Part shown: piece after piece, positions 26,921 through 35,628 of the stretch | Layout: each line of letters begins with the position of its first letter | Position numbering within the stretch: position 1 is the first letter of the stretch | Source: Acidocella sp. 20-57-95 | GTDB lineage: Bacteria > Pseudomonadota > Alphaproteobacteria > Acetobacterales > Acetobacteraceae | Assembly (NCBI GenBank): GCA_002255575.1 | Contig: NCAT01000013.1 | Coordinates: forward strand, 62,001-126,000 | DNA length: 64,000 bases | Reading direction: 5' to 3' | Notes under the pieces: model-generated | Told to the model about the DNA's origin: nothing | What the model saw: only the letters and a program-made list of their open reading frames with translations | The model's database searches: none | Position numbers and translations under genes: made by a program

Positions 26921-28267
26921 ATGAGTGAGATTGATCTGCACGAGTGGTTCGATGAGCATCGGATTACTGAAGTGGAATGTATGGTGCCCGATATTACCGG
27001 CATTCCGCGTGGCAAAATTATGCCAGCGCAAAAATTCTTCCAAGGGGGCGCGCCGCGTTTGCCGGAGGCGATTTTTATCCAGTCAGTGACCGGAGAATAT
27101 CCGGAAGACCCGGAGGATACGCTGACCGACCCCGCAATTATCGATATTAAACTAATCCCGGATGCTGCCACCGTGCGGCTGGTGCCATGGGCACACGAGC
27201 CCACCGCGCAGATTATTCATGACTGCCAATATGCCAATGGCACGCCGGTGCCGATGGCGCCGCGCCAAGTGTTGCAGCGCGTGTTGAAATTGTATGAAGC
27301 CAAGGGCTGGAAGCCGGTGCTGGCACCGGAGTTGGAATTTTATCTGGTGGGCCGCAATACCGACCCTGATTACCCGTTGGTGCCGCCGGTGGGGCGTTCC
27401 GGCCGGCAGGAGACCGGGCGGCAATCATATTCGATTGATGCGGTGAATGAGTTCGACCCGCTCTTTGAAGAAATGTATGATTTTTGCGATTTGCAAAACC
27501 TGGATTTGGATACGCTGATCCATGAAGAAGGGGCGGCGCAGGTGGAAATCAACTTCCTGCATGGCGACCCGCTGAACCTGGCTGACCAGGTGTTTTTGTT
27601 CAAGCGTACGGTGCGCGAAGTGGCGCTGCGGCATAATATTTATGCGACCTTTATGAGCAAGCCGATGGGCACCGAGCCAGGCTCGGCCATGCATGTGCAC
27701 CAAAGCATCGTGGACCCGAAAACTGGCAGAAATTTATTTGCGGGCGAGGATGGCAAAGCCAGCCCATTATTTCTTTCTTATATTGCGGGCCTGCAAAAAT
27801 ATATTCCGGCAGCCATGCCGATTTATGCGCCGAACGTGAATTCCTACCGGCGTCTCACGCGCTTTTCCAACGCGCCGATTAATCTGCAATGGGGTTATGA
27901 TAACCGTACCTGCGGCTTGCGCGTACCGTTTGGGGACCCCTCTGCGATGCGGGTGGAAAACCGCGTACCAGGGGCGGATGCAAACCCGTATCTGGCTTTT
28001 GCGGCCACCTTGGCCTGTGGGTATCTGGGCATGGTGGAAGGGTTGCAGGCCACACCGGCGCAAATTGGCTCGGCCTATTCGGGTGAATATACTTTGCCAC
28101 GTGAATTGTCGCATGCGCTCGATACCATGGATGCATCGAAAGAAATGCGCGACGTGCTGGGTGATAAATTGGTGGATGTTCTGGTGGCAGTGAAGCGGCT
28201 GGAATATGAGACGTATTTGCGGGTGATCAGCTCGTGGGAGCGGGAGCATTTGTTGCTCAACGTCTAA
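26921..28267 (+). CDS. puuA: Glutamine-synthetase family gamma-glutamylpolyamine synthetase (PuuA-like)
   Basis: PuuA ligates glutamate to putrescine (ATP-dependent), the first step of the Puu pathway. GS-fold motifs are present: APELEFYLVG and EEGAAQVEINF with the metal-binding glutamates, GSAMHVHQS with the catalytic His, and the Arg-rich CGLRVPFGD and RVENRVPGADANPYLAFAA. The ATG at 26921 has GAGG six bases upstream and gives 448 residues. The neighbouring polyamine importer and PuuB-like oxidase favour a polyamine substrate over ammonia. No puuC or puuD follows here, so the later steps must be encoded elsewhere. Confidence 0.88.
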   Translation: MSEIDLHEWFDEHRITEVECMVPDITGIPRGKIMPAQKFFQGGAPRLPEAIFIQSVTGEYPEDPEDTLTDPAIIDIKLIPDAATVRLVPWAHEPTAQIIHDCQYANGTPVPMAPRQVLQRVLKLYEAKGWKPVLAPELEFYLVGRNTDPDYPLVPPVGRSGRQETGRQSYSIDAVNEFDPLFEEMYDFCDLQNLDLDTLIHEEGAAQVEINFLHGDPLNLADQVFLFKRTVREVALRHNIYATFMSKPMGTEPGSAMHVHQSIVDPKTGRNLFAGEDGKASPLFLSYIAGLQKYIPAAMPIYAPNVNSYRRLTRFSNAPINLQWGYDNRTCGLRVPFGDPSAMRVENRVPGADANPYLAFAATLACGYLGMVEGLQATPAQIGSAYSGEYTLPRELSHALDTMDASKEMRDVLGDKLVDVLVAVKRLEYETYLRVISSWEREHLLLNV

Positions 28268-28270
28268 CCC

Positions 28271-29530
28271 ATGGCTCTTGGAAATTATTATCAGGCAACC
28301 ACGCGGGTGGCGTTAGAAACGCACCCGTTGCAAGGCGATATGAACGTGGATGTCGCCATTATTGGTGGTGGCATCACCGGGGTTTCGGCGGCCCTGCATT
28401 TGGCCGAGCGCGGCTATTCGGTAGCACTGTTGGAGGCCGAACATATTGGCTGGGGTGCCTCTGGCCGCAATGGCGGGCAGGTACTGCCAGGGTTTGGCGC
28501 CTCTCAGGTGAAAATTAAAAACCTGGTGGGGGCTGCGCAAGCCAAGCGTTTGTGGGATTTGTCGATGGAGGCGGTGGATTTGCTGCATGGGCAGGTCCAG
28601 CGCTTTGGCATTCCGTGTGACCCGCAGCTTGGTTACTTGCACGCCGCCATTAAGCCGCGCCAGGTGCGGGAATTGCACGAGGCGCAGGATGAGATGGCAG
28701 CGCTTGGCGCACCGGCCGGCGCGATTTTGCAAGGGGCGGAATTACAGGCGCGGCTGGCCAGCCCGAAATATCTGGCAGCCTTGGAGGATGGTATCTCTGG
28801 TCACATCCACCCGCTGAATTACACGCTGGGGCTGGCGAAGGCCGCACAAGCGGCGGGGGCAAAACTATATTCGCAGACCAAGGTGGAGCATGTGGCGCCC
28901 GGTAAAATTGTGCGCATCCGCACCAATCGTGGCATGGTTTCGGCGGCTTTCGTGCTCACAGCGGCAGGGGCGTATTTGAAGGATTTGGTGGCTCCCATTG
29001 CGGATTATATCATGCCGGTTGGCACGTATATTATCGCCACGGAGCCACGGGCGGATGTGCAGACGCTGATCCCGCGCAATGAGGCGGTGGCGGATTTGAA
29101 TTTTGTGCTGGATTATTTCCGCCGCTCTGCCGATGACCGGATGTTGTTTGGCGGGCGGGTTTCGTATTCCACCTTGCCGCCGGCGAGCCTGCCTGCCGCC
29201 ATGCTCAAGCGAGCCCAAAAAGTATTCCCGCAACTGGCCAATGCGCGGGTGGAATATTGTTGGGGGGGTAATGTGGATATTACCCAAAACCGTGCCCCGC
29301 ATTTTGGCCGGCTGGCGGATAATATTTTGTTCGCGCAAGGGTTTTCGGGGCACGGCGTGGCGCTAACGGGGCTGGCGGGTAAGCTGGCGGCGGAAGCGAT
29401 TGCGGGCCAGGCCGAGCGGTTTGATGTGTTTACCCAAATTCCCCATGCGCGCTTCCCCGGTGGGCGGGCCTTCAAGGTGCCAGCTTTGTTACTGGCCACC
29501 AGCTATTTCCGTCTGCGCGACTTGCTGTAA
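28271..29530 (+). CDS. puuB: FAD-dependent gamma-glutamylputrescine oxidase (PuuB-like)
   Basis: The DAO-type fold begins with the dinucleotide motif VAIIGGGITGVSAALHLAER (residues 29-48), then the LLEAEHIGWGASGRNGGQVL segment typical of PuuB/OrdL. The C terminus has the second FAD contact (FAQGFSGHGVALTGLAGKL). It would oxidise gamma-glutamylputrescine to the aldehyde with release of ammonia and H2O2. At 419 residues it matches PuuB. It starts 3 bases after puuA and completes the first half of the pathway. Confidence 0.9.
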   Translation: MALGNYYQATTRVALETHPLQGDMNVDVAIIGGGITGVSAALHLAERGYSVALLEAEHIGWGASGRNGGQVLPGFGASQVKIKNLVGAAQAKRLWDLSMEAVDLLHGQVQRFGIPCDPQLGYLHAAIKPRQVRELHEAQDEMAALGAPAGAILQGAELQARLASPKYLAALEDGISGHIHPLNYTLGLAKAAQAAGAKLYSQTKVEHVAPGKIVRIRTNRGMVSAAFVLTAAGAYLKDLVAPIADYIMPVGTYIIATEPRADVQTLIPRNEAVADLNFVLDYFRRSADDRMLFGGRVSYSTLPPASLPAAMLKRAQKVFPQLANARVEYCWGGNVDITQNRAPHFGRLADNILFAQGFSGHGVALTGLAGKLAAEAIAGQAERFDVFTQIPHARFPGGRAFKVPALLLATSYFRLRDLL

Positions 29531-29539
29531 ACAGCCCGC

Positions 29540-30280
29540 ATGGATGGTGCCATACTCATAACCGGCTCGGCCCGGCGCTTAGGCGCTGCATTGGCGCGGG
29601 CGATTGCGGCGGCGGGCTATAAAATTGTGCTGCATGCGCGCGAGAAAACCGCTGAGGCGGAAGCGCTGGCGGTGGAATTGCAAGCTGGGCTGGTGCTTGG
29701 GGATTTAGCTGACCCCGGCGTGCCAGAGCGGCTGATCGCTGAGGCCGTGCAACAGGCGGGGCCGCTCTTTGGGCTGATCAACAACGCCTCGCGCTTTGAA
29801 TACGACGTGGTGAGCAGTGTGACAGCGCAGAGCATCGCCCAGCATATGGCCCCAAACCTGGTGGCACCGGTGTTGCTGACCAAGTATTTTGCGGCCGCCC
29901 AGACGCTGGAACGCGGCGTGGTGATTAATATTCTGGACCAGAAACTGACCAACCTGAACCCTGATTTCTTTGCGTACACATTGAGCAAGGCAGCTTTGGC
30001 AGCGGCAACTGAGATGTCTGCCATTGCCTTGGCGCCCAAAATCCGGGTCTGTGGTATCGCGCCGGGCCTGACGCTAATTTCGCATTTGCAAACGCCGGAG
30101 CGGTTTGAGGAAGCCTGGCGAGCCAACCCCCTGCAGCGTGGCGCGGCGCCCGCGGATATCGCGCGCGCGGCATTGCTGATTTTGCAAACCCCTTCGATGA
30201 CCGGCACCACCATAACAGTGGATGGCGGCGAGCATTTAATGCGCCGTGTGCGCGATGTTGGATTTTTAGGCCGTACATAG
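29540..30280 (+). CDS. SDR family reductase, pteridine reductase/FolM-like
   Basis: A Rossmann-fold short-chain dehydrogenase of 246 residues. The cofactor motif is TGSARRLG; the TGxxxRxG pattern marks the pteridine reductase/FolM branch and differs from the classical TGxxxGxG. NNAS and the catalytic YTLSK (Tyr and Lys) are present, and the loop ILDQKLTNLNPDFFAYTL has the Asp often found in PTR1. It probably reduces dihydropterins with NADPH. It starts 9 bases after puuB, so it may be read with the polyamine genes, but folB and folE elsewhere in the window fit its chemistry better. Confidence 0.8.
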   Translation: MDGAILITGSARRLGAALARAIAAAGYKIVLHAREKTAEAEALAVELQAGLVLGDLADPGVPERLIAEAVQQAGPLFGLINNASRFEYDVVSSVTAQSIAQHMAPNLVAPVLLTKYFAAAQTLERGVVINILDQKLTNLNPDFFAYTLSKAALAAATEMSAIALAPKIRVCGIAPGLTLISHLQTPERFEEAWRANPLQRGAAPADIARAALLILQTPSMTGTTITVDGGEHLMRRVRDVGFLGRT

Positions 30281-30322
30281 GCTAAGAAGACATAAATCGC
30301 GCTGGATATAGGAGGCATTCAC

Positions 30323-31189
30323 ATGTCGGTACGCAAATTTCTGGTGGCTTTAAGCAGCTCAACCTCCGGCGAGGTGGCGCTCCATACTGGTTTGATGCTC
30401 GCCAAGATGTGGAATGCGCATTTGCAGGTGCTGCATATAAAGGTTGATTCCCGCGATGTGGCACCCTTGGCCGGCGAAGGGCTCTCGGGTGCGATGATCG
30501 AAGAGATGATGACCGCGACTGAACGCGAGAGCGGCAGCCGGGTGCGCAATTTGCAGGAATTATTTGCCGCCGAAACGCAAGCCCATGGCGTCGCGGTGGG
30601 GGATGCCCTGCGCGGCCGCAACGAACCAAGTGCCAGCTTTGCTTCGATCACCGGCCGGGAGGATGAGATCATCTCCTTCCAGGCGCGGCTTGCCGACCTC
30701 ACCATTGTGCCCCACCCGCAGCATGGCGAGGATGTCGCCTCGGCGGATGCGCTGCATGCGGTATTGTTTGAAAGTGGTCGGCCCGTGATGATGGCGCCGT
30801 TTGCCAAGCCTGAAACCATCGGCAAGCGTATTGCCATCGCCTGGAACGGGACTCATGAATCGGCTTCGGCCTTGGCCTCGATTATGCCGTTTGTCCGCCA
30901 GGCCGAAGCGGTGCGCGTGCTGGTAAGCGATGAGTATCAGCGCCGTGGGCCGACGGGGGCCGAAGTGGTGGATTACATCGCCCATCATGGTGTGACGGCG
31001 GATTTAGTGAATTTTAAGTCAATCGACCGGGTGGTGGCGGCCGGGTTGTTAGCGGCGGCGGGTGATTTTGGCGCGGATTTGATGTCGATGGGCGCCTATT
31101 CCACGTCGCGGCTGCGGCAGTTAATTTTGGGCGGCAACACCACCCATGTGCTGGAAAAAGCCACATTGCCGGTGCTGATGAACCGCTGA
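30323..31189 (+). CDS. Tandem universal stress protein (UspA family)
   Basis: Two Usp-like domains span 288 residues: the first (RKFLVALSSSTSGEVALHTG) is degenerate, and the second (KRIAIAWNGTHESASALASI) ends in the ATP-binding pattern GAYSTSRLRQLILGGNTTHV. The start follows a GGAGG box by seven bases. A MarR gene begins one base after its stop, so both are probably one transcript. Ligand and role are unknown; stress protection is the family expectation. Confidence 0.88.
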   Translation: MSVRKFLVALSSSTSGEVALHTGLMLAKMWNAHLQVLHIKVDSRDVAPLAGEGLSGAMIEEMMTATERESGSRVRNLQELFAAETQAHGVAVGDALRGRNEPSASFASITGREDEIISFQARLADLTIVPHPQHGEDVASADALHAVLFESGRPVMMAPFAKPETIGKRIAIAWNGTHESASALASIMPFVRQAEAVRVLVSDEYQRRGPTGAEVVDYIAHHGVTADLVNFKSIDRVVAAGLLAAAGDFGADLMSMGAYSTSRLRQLILGGNTTHVLEKATLPVLMNR

Positions 31190-31190
31190 T

Positions 31191-31667
31191 ATGCCCGATA
31201 TGTTCAATGTGACCGACCCCCGCACGGTGGCGGCGGTACGGCTTTATGTGAAGCTGGCCCGTGCCAGCCGGGCGGTGGCTGCCTGCACGGAACCCCGGCT
31301 GGCCGAGCTTGGTATCACCCATACGCAATTGGGCGTGCTGGAGGCTTTGTTGCATCTGGGCCCGCTCACCCAGCGGGTGCTGATCCAGAAAGTGCTCACC
31401 AGCCCCGGCAACATGACTGATTTGATCGACAAGCTAGAGGAGCGCGGCTTTGTGACGCGCTGCCGGGTGGCGGCGGATAAGCGCAGCGTGGAGGTGGGGC
31501 TGACCGAGGCAGGGCGAGACTTCATCGGCTGCCTGTTCCCGCGCCATGCCGGGGATATTGCTGCCGCGATGGCTGGGCTAACCGATGCGGAGATCACCAC
31601 GCTCGATGAATTGTTGCGCCGGGTTGGTACTGCGGCCGCCTCTTGCAATGGCGGCCAGACAGACTAA
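31191..31667 (+). CDS. MarR family transcriptional regulator
   Basis: The winged helix-turn-helix is clear: LGITHTQLGVLEALLHLGPL, then QRVLIQKVLTSPGNMTDLID as recognition region, and the wing RVAADKRSVEVGLTEAGRDF. MarR proteins bind DNA as dimers and respond to phenolics or oxidants. It lies between usp and a pirin gene; a 12-bp perfect palindrome directly behind it (31672-31683) is a candidate operator for the pirin gene. Length 158 is typical. Confidence 0.9.
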   Translation: MPDMFNVTDPRTVAAVRLYVKLARASRAVAACTEPRLAELGITHTQLGVLEALLHLGPLTQRVLIQKVLTSPGNMTDLIDKLEERGFVTRCRVAADKRSVEVGLTEAGRDFIGCLFPRHAGDIAAAMAGLTDAEITTLDELLRRVGTAAASCNGGQTD

Positions 31668-31671
31668 ATCA

Positions 31672-31683
31672 TTCGATATCGAA
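31672..31683. promoter_or_regulatory. Perfect palindrome, candidate MarR operator
   Basis: TTCGATATCGAA is a perfect 12-bp inverted repeat in the 35-base gap between the MarR gene and the pirin gene, 20 bases before the pirin ATG. MarR dimers commonly bind such palindromes next to their own gene; binding here is inferred. Confidence 0.5.
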
Positions 31684-31702
31684 CGAACTTGGAGTAGCTC
31701 CG

Positions 31703-32416
31703 ATGATTGATATCCGCCCCTTTGCTTCGCTTGGCACCTTTAGAAACGACTGGCTGAACGCCCGCTATCATTTCAGCTTCAGCCATTACCGCGACCCAAA
31801 GCGTATGGGGTTCGGGGCTTTGCTGGTGTGGAATGATGATGAAATTGCGCCCGGCACTGGCTTTGGGGCGCATCCGCACGAAAATATGGAAATTATCACT
31901 TTTGTGCGGCAGGGTGCGATTACGCATAAAGATTCTCTGGGCAATGAGGGGGCGACGCGGGCTGGTGATGTGCAGGTGATGCATGCCGGCACCGGCATTA
32001 CCCATGCGGAAGTGAACCGCGAGAAAGAGCCCACGAGGCTATTTCAGATTTGGATTCAGCCTGATGAAATGAACGTGGCCCCCGGTTGGCAGGCGCGCGA
32101 ATTTCCACGGGCGGATGGGACCGGCTTGCAGGTGCTGGCCAGTGGCCGCCCGCAGGATAAGGGCACGCAAGCCTTGCCGCTTTACGCCAACGCTGCCGTG
32201 CTGGCGGTGAAAATGAAGCAGGGTGAGACAACCACATATAGCCTAAATGCCGGTCGGGCGGCTTACATGGTGGCGCCGGTGGGTGATATTAAAATCAATG
32301 GGCTAGAGGTTCATCAGCGTGATGGTGTGGCGCTGCATGAGGAGCCTGAGATTACCATCGAAGCGGTGACGGACGCGGAAATTGTGTTGGTCGATGTGAG
32401 CGCGAAGTCTCGTTAG
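31703..32416 (+). CDS. Pirin family protein (YhhW-like bicupin)
   Basis: The N-terminal cupin has the metal-binding set GAHPHENMEIITFVRQGAIT followed by VMHAGTGITHAEVNRE (three His and one Glu). The second cupin is degenerate. At 237 residues it is the short YhhW/YhaK class, some of which have quercetinase activity. The ATG at 31703 has GGAG eight bases upstream; the earlier in-frame ATG at 31643 lies inside the MarR gene. Control by the adjacent MarR is likely. Confidence 0.9.
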   Translation: MIDIRPFASLGTFRNDWLNARYHFSFSHYRDPKRMGFGALLVWNDDEIAPGTGFGAHPHENMEIITFVRQGAITHKDSLGNEGATRAGDVQVMHAGTGITHAEVNREKEPTRLFQIWIQPDEMNVAPGWQAREFPRADGTGLQVLASGRPQDKGTQALPLYANAAVLAVKMKQGETTTYSLNAGRAAYMVAPVGDIKINGLEVHQRDGVALHEEPEITIEAVTDAEIVLVDVSAKSR

Positions 32417-32418
32417 GG

Positions 32419-32455
32419 TTTAGCCCGCCGATTGATATCCGAGCGGCGGGCTAAA
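32419..32455. terminator. Bidirectional terminator between pirin and uvrC
   Basis: TTTAGCCCGCCG and CGGCGGGCTAAA form a perfect 12-bp stem with a 13-base loop. The A/T ends of the stem supply a short T-run on both strands, as expected between convergent genes. Confidence 0.8.
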
Positions 32456-32473
32456 TGGGGCCGCTGGGTGCGT

Positions 32474-34348
32474 TTACGAAGCATCATCCATCACCACACC
32501 GGGGTGGAAATGCGCATACACCATCCGGGCGGTGGCTTTGTTGATGCCGGTGACAGCTTCTAGGTCTTTGAGGCCGGCGTTTTTCACGCCGCGGGCCGAG
32601 CCAAAATGGTTAAGCAGGGCTTTTTTGCGGGCGGGGCCGATGCCTTCAACCTCATCCAGCTCACTGACCGTGATTTTTTTGGAACGTGCATTGCGGTGGG
32701 TGGAGATGGCGAAGCGGTGGGCCTCGTCGCGTAGCCTTTGCAGGAAATAGAGTACCGGGTCGCGCGGCGGGAGCTGGAAGGGCTCACGCCCGGCGCAGTG
32801 AAACCATTCGCGCCCGGCGTCGCGATCTGGGCCTTTCGCGATGGCGACGAGCGGGATGTCGGTCAGGCCAAGTTCTTCCATAATGCCAGTGGCGGCCGAG
32901 AGTTGGCCTGCCCCGCCATCGATGAGCACGAGCGAGGGCCAGGTTTCGTCCGTGCGGTCGGGGTTTTCAGCCAACGCGCGGGAGAAGCGGCGCAGCATCA
33001 CTTCGCGCATCATGGCAAAATCATCGCCGGGTGTGATCACGGTTTTAATCGCGAATTTGCGGTAGGCGGATTTGATAAAACCTTCCGGCCCGGCCGCGAC
33101 CATCACGCCGTAAGCCGAGGTGCCCATAATGTGGGAGTTATCATAGGTTTCAATGCGGGTGGGTGGTTCGGGCAGGTTGAAAACCTCGCCGACGGCGGCG
33201 AGCAATTTACCTTGCCCGGCAGTCTCGGCGAGCTTGCGTTCCAGAGCCTCGCGCGCATTGGTTTGGGCGTGCTGCACCACGTCGTGCTTCTCGCCCCGTT
33301 GTGGGACGGAGAGGGTAATTTTCCGGTCAGCCTTCAGCGATAATGCTTCGGCCAGCAATGCTTCATCCTCGGGTTGGTGCGAGAGCAGAATCAGCGGCGG
33401 GGAGGGCTTGTCATCGTAGAATTGCGCTACGAAAGCGGCCATCACCTGCGCTGGCTCCTCGGTTTTGGCATGGCTGGGGAAGAAGCTGCGATTGCCGTTA
33501 TTGCGGCCACCGCGAATGAAAAATACCTGCACGCAGGTTTGGCCGGCGGCTTGGTGCAGCGCAATCACGTCGGCATCCGTGAGGCTTGCCGGGTTAATCA
33601 CATCTGAGCCCTGGATGTAGGACAGGCCGCGGATACGGTCGCGTATGGCGGCAGCGCGTTCAAATTCCAGTGTCGCGGCAGCGCGCTCCATCTCAGCGGC
33701 GAGGTCTTTCTGGATGGCGCCAGATTTACCCGAGAGAAACGCTTTGGCCTGTGCCACCAAGGTGGCGTAATCCTCTGCCGAGACTCGGCCCACGCAAGGT
33801 GCTGAGCAGCGCTTGATTTGATACAGCAAACAAGGCCGCGATCGGTTGGCAAATACTGTGTCCGCACAGGCGCGCAGCAAAAACACCCGCTGAATGGCCT
33901 GCACGGTCTGGTTTACTGACCAGGCCGAGGCGAAAGGCCCCCAATAACTGCCCTTGCGGGTCTGCGCACCGCGATGCTTGGTAATTTGCGGAAATTCATG
34001 ATCCTCGGTCAGCATCAGCCACGGGTAGGATTTGTCGTCCCGCAGTAGAATATTGAAGCGCGGCTTGAGACGCTTGATCAGGTTGGCTTCCAGCAGCAGC
34101 GCCTCAGCCTCAGTATGGGTGGTGATAATTTCCATCGACGCGGTTTCCGAAACCATGCGCCGCAGCCGTTCACTCAGGCGTGAAAGTTGCGTATAGGAAA
34201 TTACGCGTTTTTTAAGGTTCCGCGCCTTGCCGACATATACGGCATCACCTTTGCTATCGAGCATTCGATATACGCCGGGATTTGGCGGCATGGTTTCGAG
34301 CGCGGTCTCGATGACGGTAACGCCGATTGCTGGGGACATGTTATCCAC
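32474..34348 (-). CDS. uvrC: Excinuclease ABC subunit C
   Basis: UvrC makes both incisions in nucleotide excision repair. In order: GIY-YIG nuclease ([20 protein letters not shown], near residue 22), UVR motif ([20 protein letters not shown], near 200), the RNase H-like 5' nuclease ([19 protein letters not shown] and [13 protein letters not shown]), and C-terminal helix-hairpin-helix pairs ([20 protein letters not shown]). 624 residues is standard. The start is GTG at 34348 with an AGGAGG 12 bases upstream, or ATG three codons later. The start overlaps a TTATCCAC box. Confidence 0.95.
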   Translation of the reverse strand: MDNMSPAIGVTVIETALETMPPNPGVYRMLDSKGDAVYVGKARNLKKRVISYTQLSRLSERLRRMVSETASMEIITTHTEAEALLLEANLIKRLKPRFNILLRDDKSYPWLMLTEDHEFPQITKHRGAQTRKGSYWGPFASAWSVNQTVQAIQRVFLLRACADTVFANRSRPCLLYQIKRCSAPCVGRVSAEDYATLVAQAKAFLSGKSGAIQKDLAAEMERAAATLEFERAAAIRDRIRGLSYIQGSDVINPASLTDADVIALHQAAGQTCVQVFFIRGGRNNGNRSFFPSHAKTEEPAQVMAAFVAQFYDDKPSPPLILLSHQPEDEALLAEALSLKADRKITLSVPQRGEKHDVVQHAQTNAREALERKLAETAGQGKLLAAVGEVFNLPEPPTRIETYDNSHIMGTSAYGVMVAAGPEGFIKSAYRKFAIKTVITPGDDFAMMREVMLRRFSRALAENPDRTDETWPSLVLIDGGAGQLSAATGIMEELGLTDIPLVAIAKGPDRDAGREWFHCAGREPFQLPPRDPVLYFLQRLRDEAHRFAISTHRNARSKKITVSELDEVEGIGPARKKALLNHFGSARGVKNAGLKDLEAVTGINKATARMVYAHFHPGVVMDDAS

Positions 34349-34375
34349 GGGTGGTTGAAGCCTCCTGTGTATAAG
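34341..34375. promoter_or_regulatory. Two DnaA-box-like motifs at the uvrC start
   Basis: TTATCCACG (34341-34349, plus strand) and TTATACACA (34375-34367, minus strand) match the DnaA box pattern TTATNCACA at eight and nine of nine positions and face each other 17 bases apart. An AT-rich stretch follows up to 34560, which probably also holds the uvrC promoter. I see no further box, so an origin is not supported. Confidence 0.35.
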
Positions 34376-34565
34376 TCTGTGGGCAAGCGCGAAGGCTCAA
34401 GCTTAACGCCCGGTTTCCCAGAATTAAAACGCTATAGAAATATGTTCGGTTGTTTTTGGTTAACATATTGTTTTTAAAGCAATTGTTAAATTTTGCGTTG
34501 TCATAAATATGTTAAGATCGCGTGGCAAACCCATTGGATTGTGACAATATTTTCAGGGTGGACAA

Positions 34566-34976
34566 CTAACAATTCCGGCGTTCAATTTCGACGCCGGCGG
34601 ATGCTGCATCCGCGAAAACATCGAGTTTTTCCACCCGTACCCGCACTTGCGCCACCCTGGAGTCGGTCAGGCAGGCTTCGGCCAGCCGCTCGGCCAGCGT
34701 TTCGACTAACTGTACATGGCCCTGGTTCACGATCTCGCGCGTGCGAATGACAATCGATTCATAATCCACCACCCGGGCAAGGTCGTCCCGGCCGACCGAC
34801 GGGCGGGATAGTTTCCCTGGCGGCTCTTCCTGGATCGCGAGGTCGAGATTGATCCGGATGCGCTGACGCGCCTCATGCTCATGCGCATACACGCCGATTG
34901 ATGCGCTCAGCACCAGGTCGCGGATGAACATATGGCGGGTGGCGCGCGCGGCGTCAGCAAAGCGGGGTTGTTCCAT
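34566..34976 (-). CDS. folB: Dihydroneopterin aldolase
   Basis: FolB converts 7,8-dihydroneopterin to 6-hydroxymethyl-dihydropterin in folate synthesis. The family start is visible as HMFIRDLVLSASIGVYAHEH, then RQRIRINLDLAI, VVDYESIVIRTREIV, VETLAERLAEACL, and VRVRVEKLDVFADAASAGVE with the active-site Lys. The ATG at 34976 has AAGG seven bases upstream and gives 136 residues. It stands between uvrC and the CHRD gene and is probably transcribed alone. Confidence 0.92.
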   Translation of the reverse strand: MEQPRFADAARATRHMFIRDLVLSASIGVYAHEHEARQRIRINLDLAIQEEPPGKLSRPSVGRDDLARVVDYESIVIRTREIVNQGHVQLVETLAERLAEACLTDSRVAQVRVRVEKLDVFADAASAGVEIERRNC

Positions 34977-35101
34977 GGAGTAACCTTTGTGCGCCGCAGA
35001 GGCAGGATGTGCAACGGGCAGACACTTCACGTGGGGGCATGGCAGCCCATATAAAGGGCGTGGCTAAACCTAGCTGCGTGTTCAATAAGGGAGAATTTAA
35101 G

Positions 35102-35530
35102 GTGCGTCTTACAAAAATGACTGTTCTGCCGCTTACGGCAGCTGCGATGCTGGCTTTCGGCGGCGTGGCGATGGCCAAAACTGTTAGCCTGTCTGGTCAG
35201 TTCGTGTCCGAGGGCAAGTCTACTGCTACCCCCTCCGGCTTGGTGTCGGCGACGTTGGATACCAGCACTGATATGCTGTCATACTCGATTACTTATGCCG
35301 GCCTGACCGGTCCGGTGCTGGCGGCGCATTTCCATGGTCCAGCGGCGGCTGGGGCAAATGCGAAAGTCCTGATCCCGATCCCCGGCCCCTATAGCAGCGG
35401 CATGACCGGTAGCGTGAAGGTGACCAAAGCTGAGGAGAAAATTCTGGAAGCTGGTAAAACCTACGTGAACCTGCACACCAAGGCTTCACCGGCAGGTGAA
35501 GCACGGGCGCAGATGCTGGTGACGAAGTAA
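35102..35530 (+). CDS. Secreted CHRD-domain protein
   Basis: A signal peptide (MTVLPLTAAAMLAFGGVAMA, cleavage before KTVSLSG) is followed by one CHRD domain: SGLVSATLDTSTDMLSYSIT, AGLTGPVLAAHFHGPAAAG and the terminal YVNLHTKASPAGEARAQML. The start is GTG at 35102 with GGGAG eight bases upstream; an ATG five codons later lacks a box. CHRD domains are seen in secreted bacterial proteins of unknown role. The His-rich AHFHG could bind metal, which would suit the copper genes downstream, but that is speculation. Confidence 0.85.
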   Translation: MRLTKMTVLPLTAAAMLAFGGVAMAKTVSLSGQFVSEGKSTATPSGLVSATLDTSTDMLSYSITYAGLTGPVLAAHFHGPAAAGANAKVLIPIPGPYSSGMTGSVKVTKAEEKILEAGKTYVNLHTKASPAGEARAQMLVTK

Positions 35531-35577
35531 CCCTAATAACGGGTGACCAAGTAACCTTCCCATGGGGTAATGTTTGA

Positions 35578-35620
35578 CCTATGGTGGTGGTGCGGCGTGG
35601 TTTGGTACCGCTGCCATAGG
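35578..35620 (+). promoter_or_regulatory. Inverted repeat covering the SCO ribosome-binding site
   Basis: CCTATGG (35578-35584) and CCATAGG (35614-35620) are perfect inverse complements, and inner GC-rich stretches (GGTGCGG, CCGCTG) can partly extend the stem. The right arm contains the first bases of the AGGAG box for the SCO gene, so the folded RNA could limit translation. It may equally be a DNA operator. Confidence 0.35.
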
Positions 35621-35628
35621 AGCATGTG

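Noticed and set aside
34341..34565. Possible chromosomal origin
   Set aside because: Only two DnaA-like boxes and no usual origin neighbours (dnaA, gidA, hemE, parAB); uvrC promoter sequence explains the AT content.
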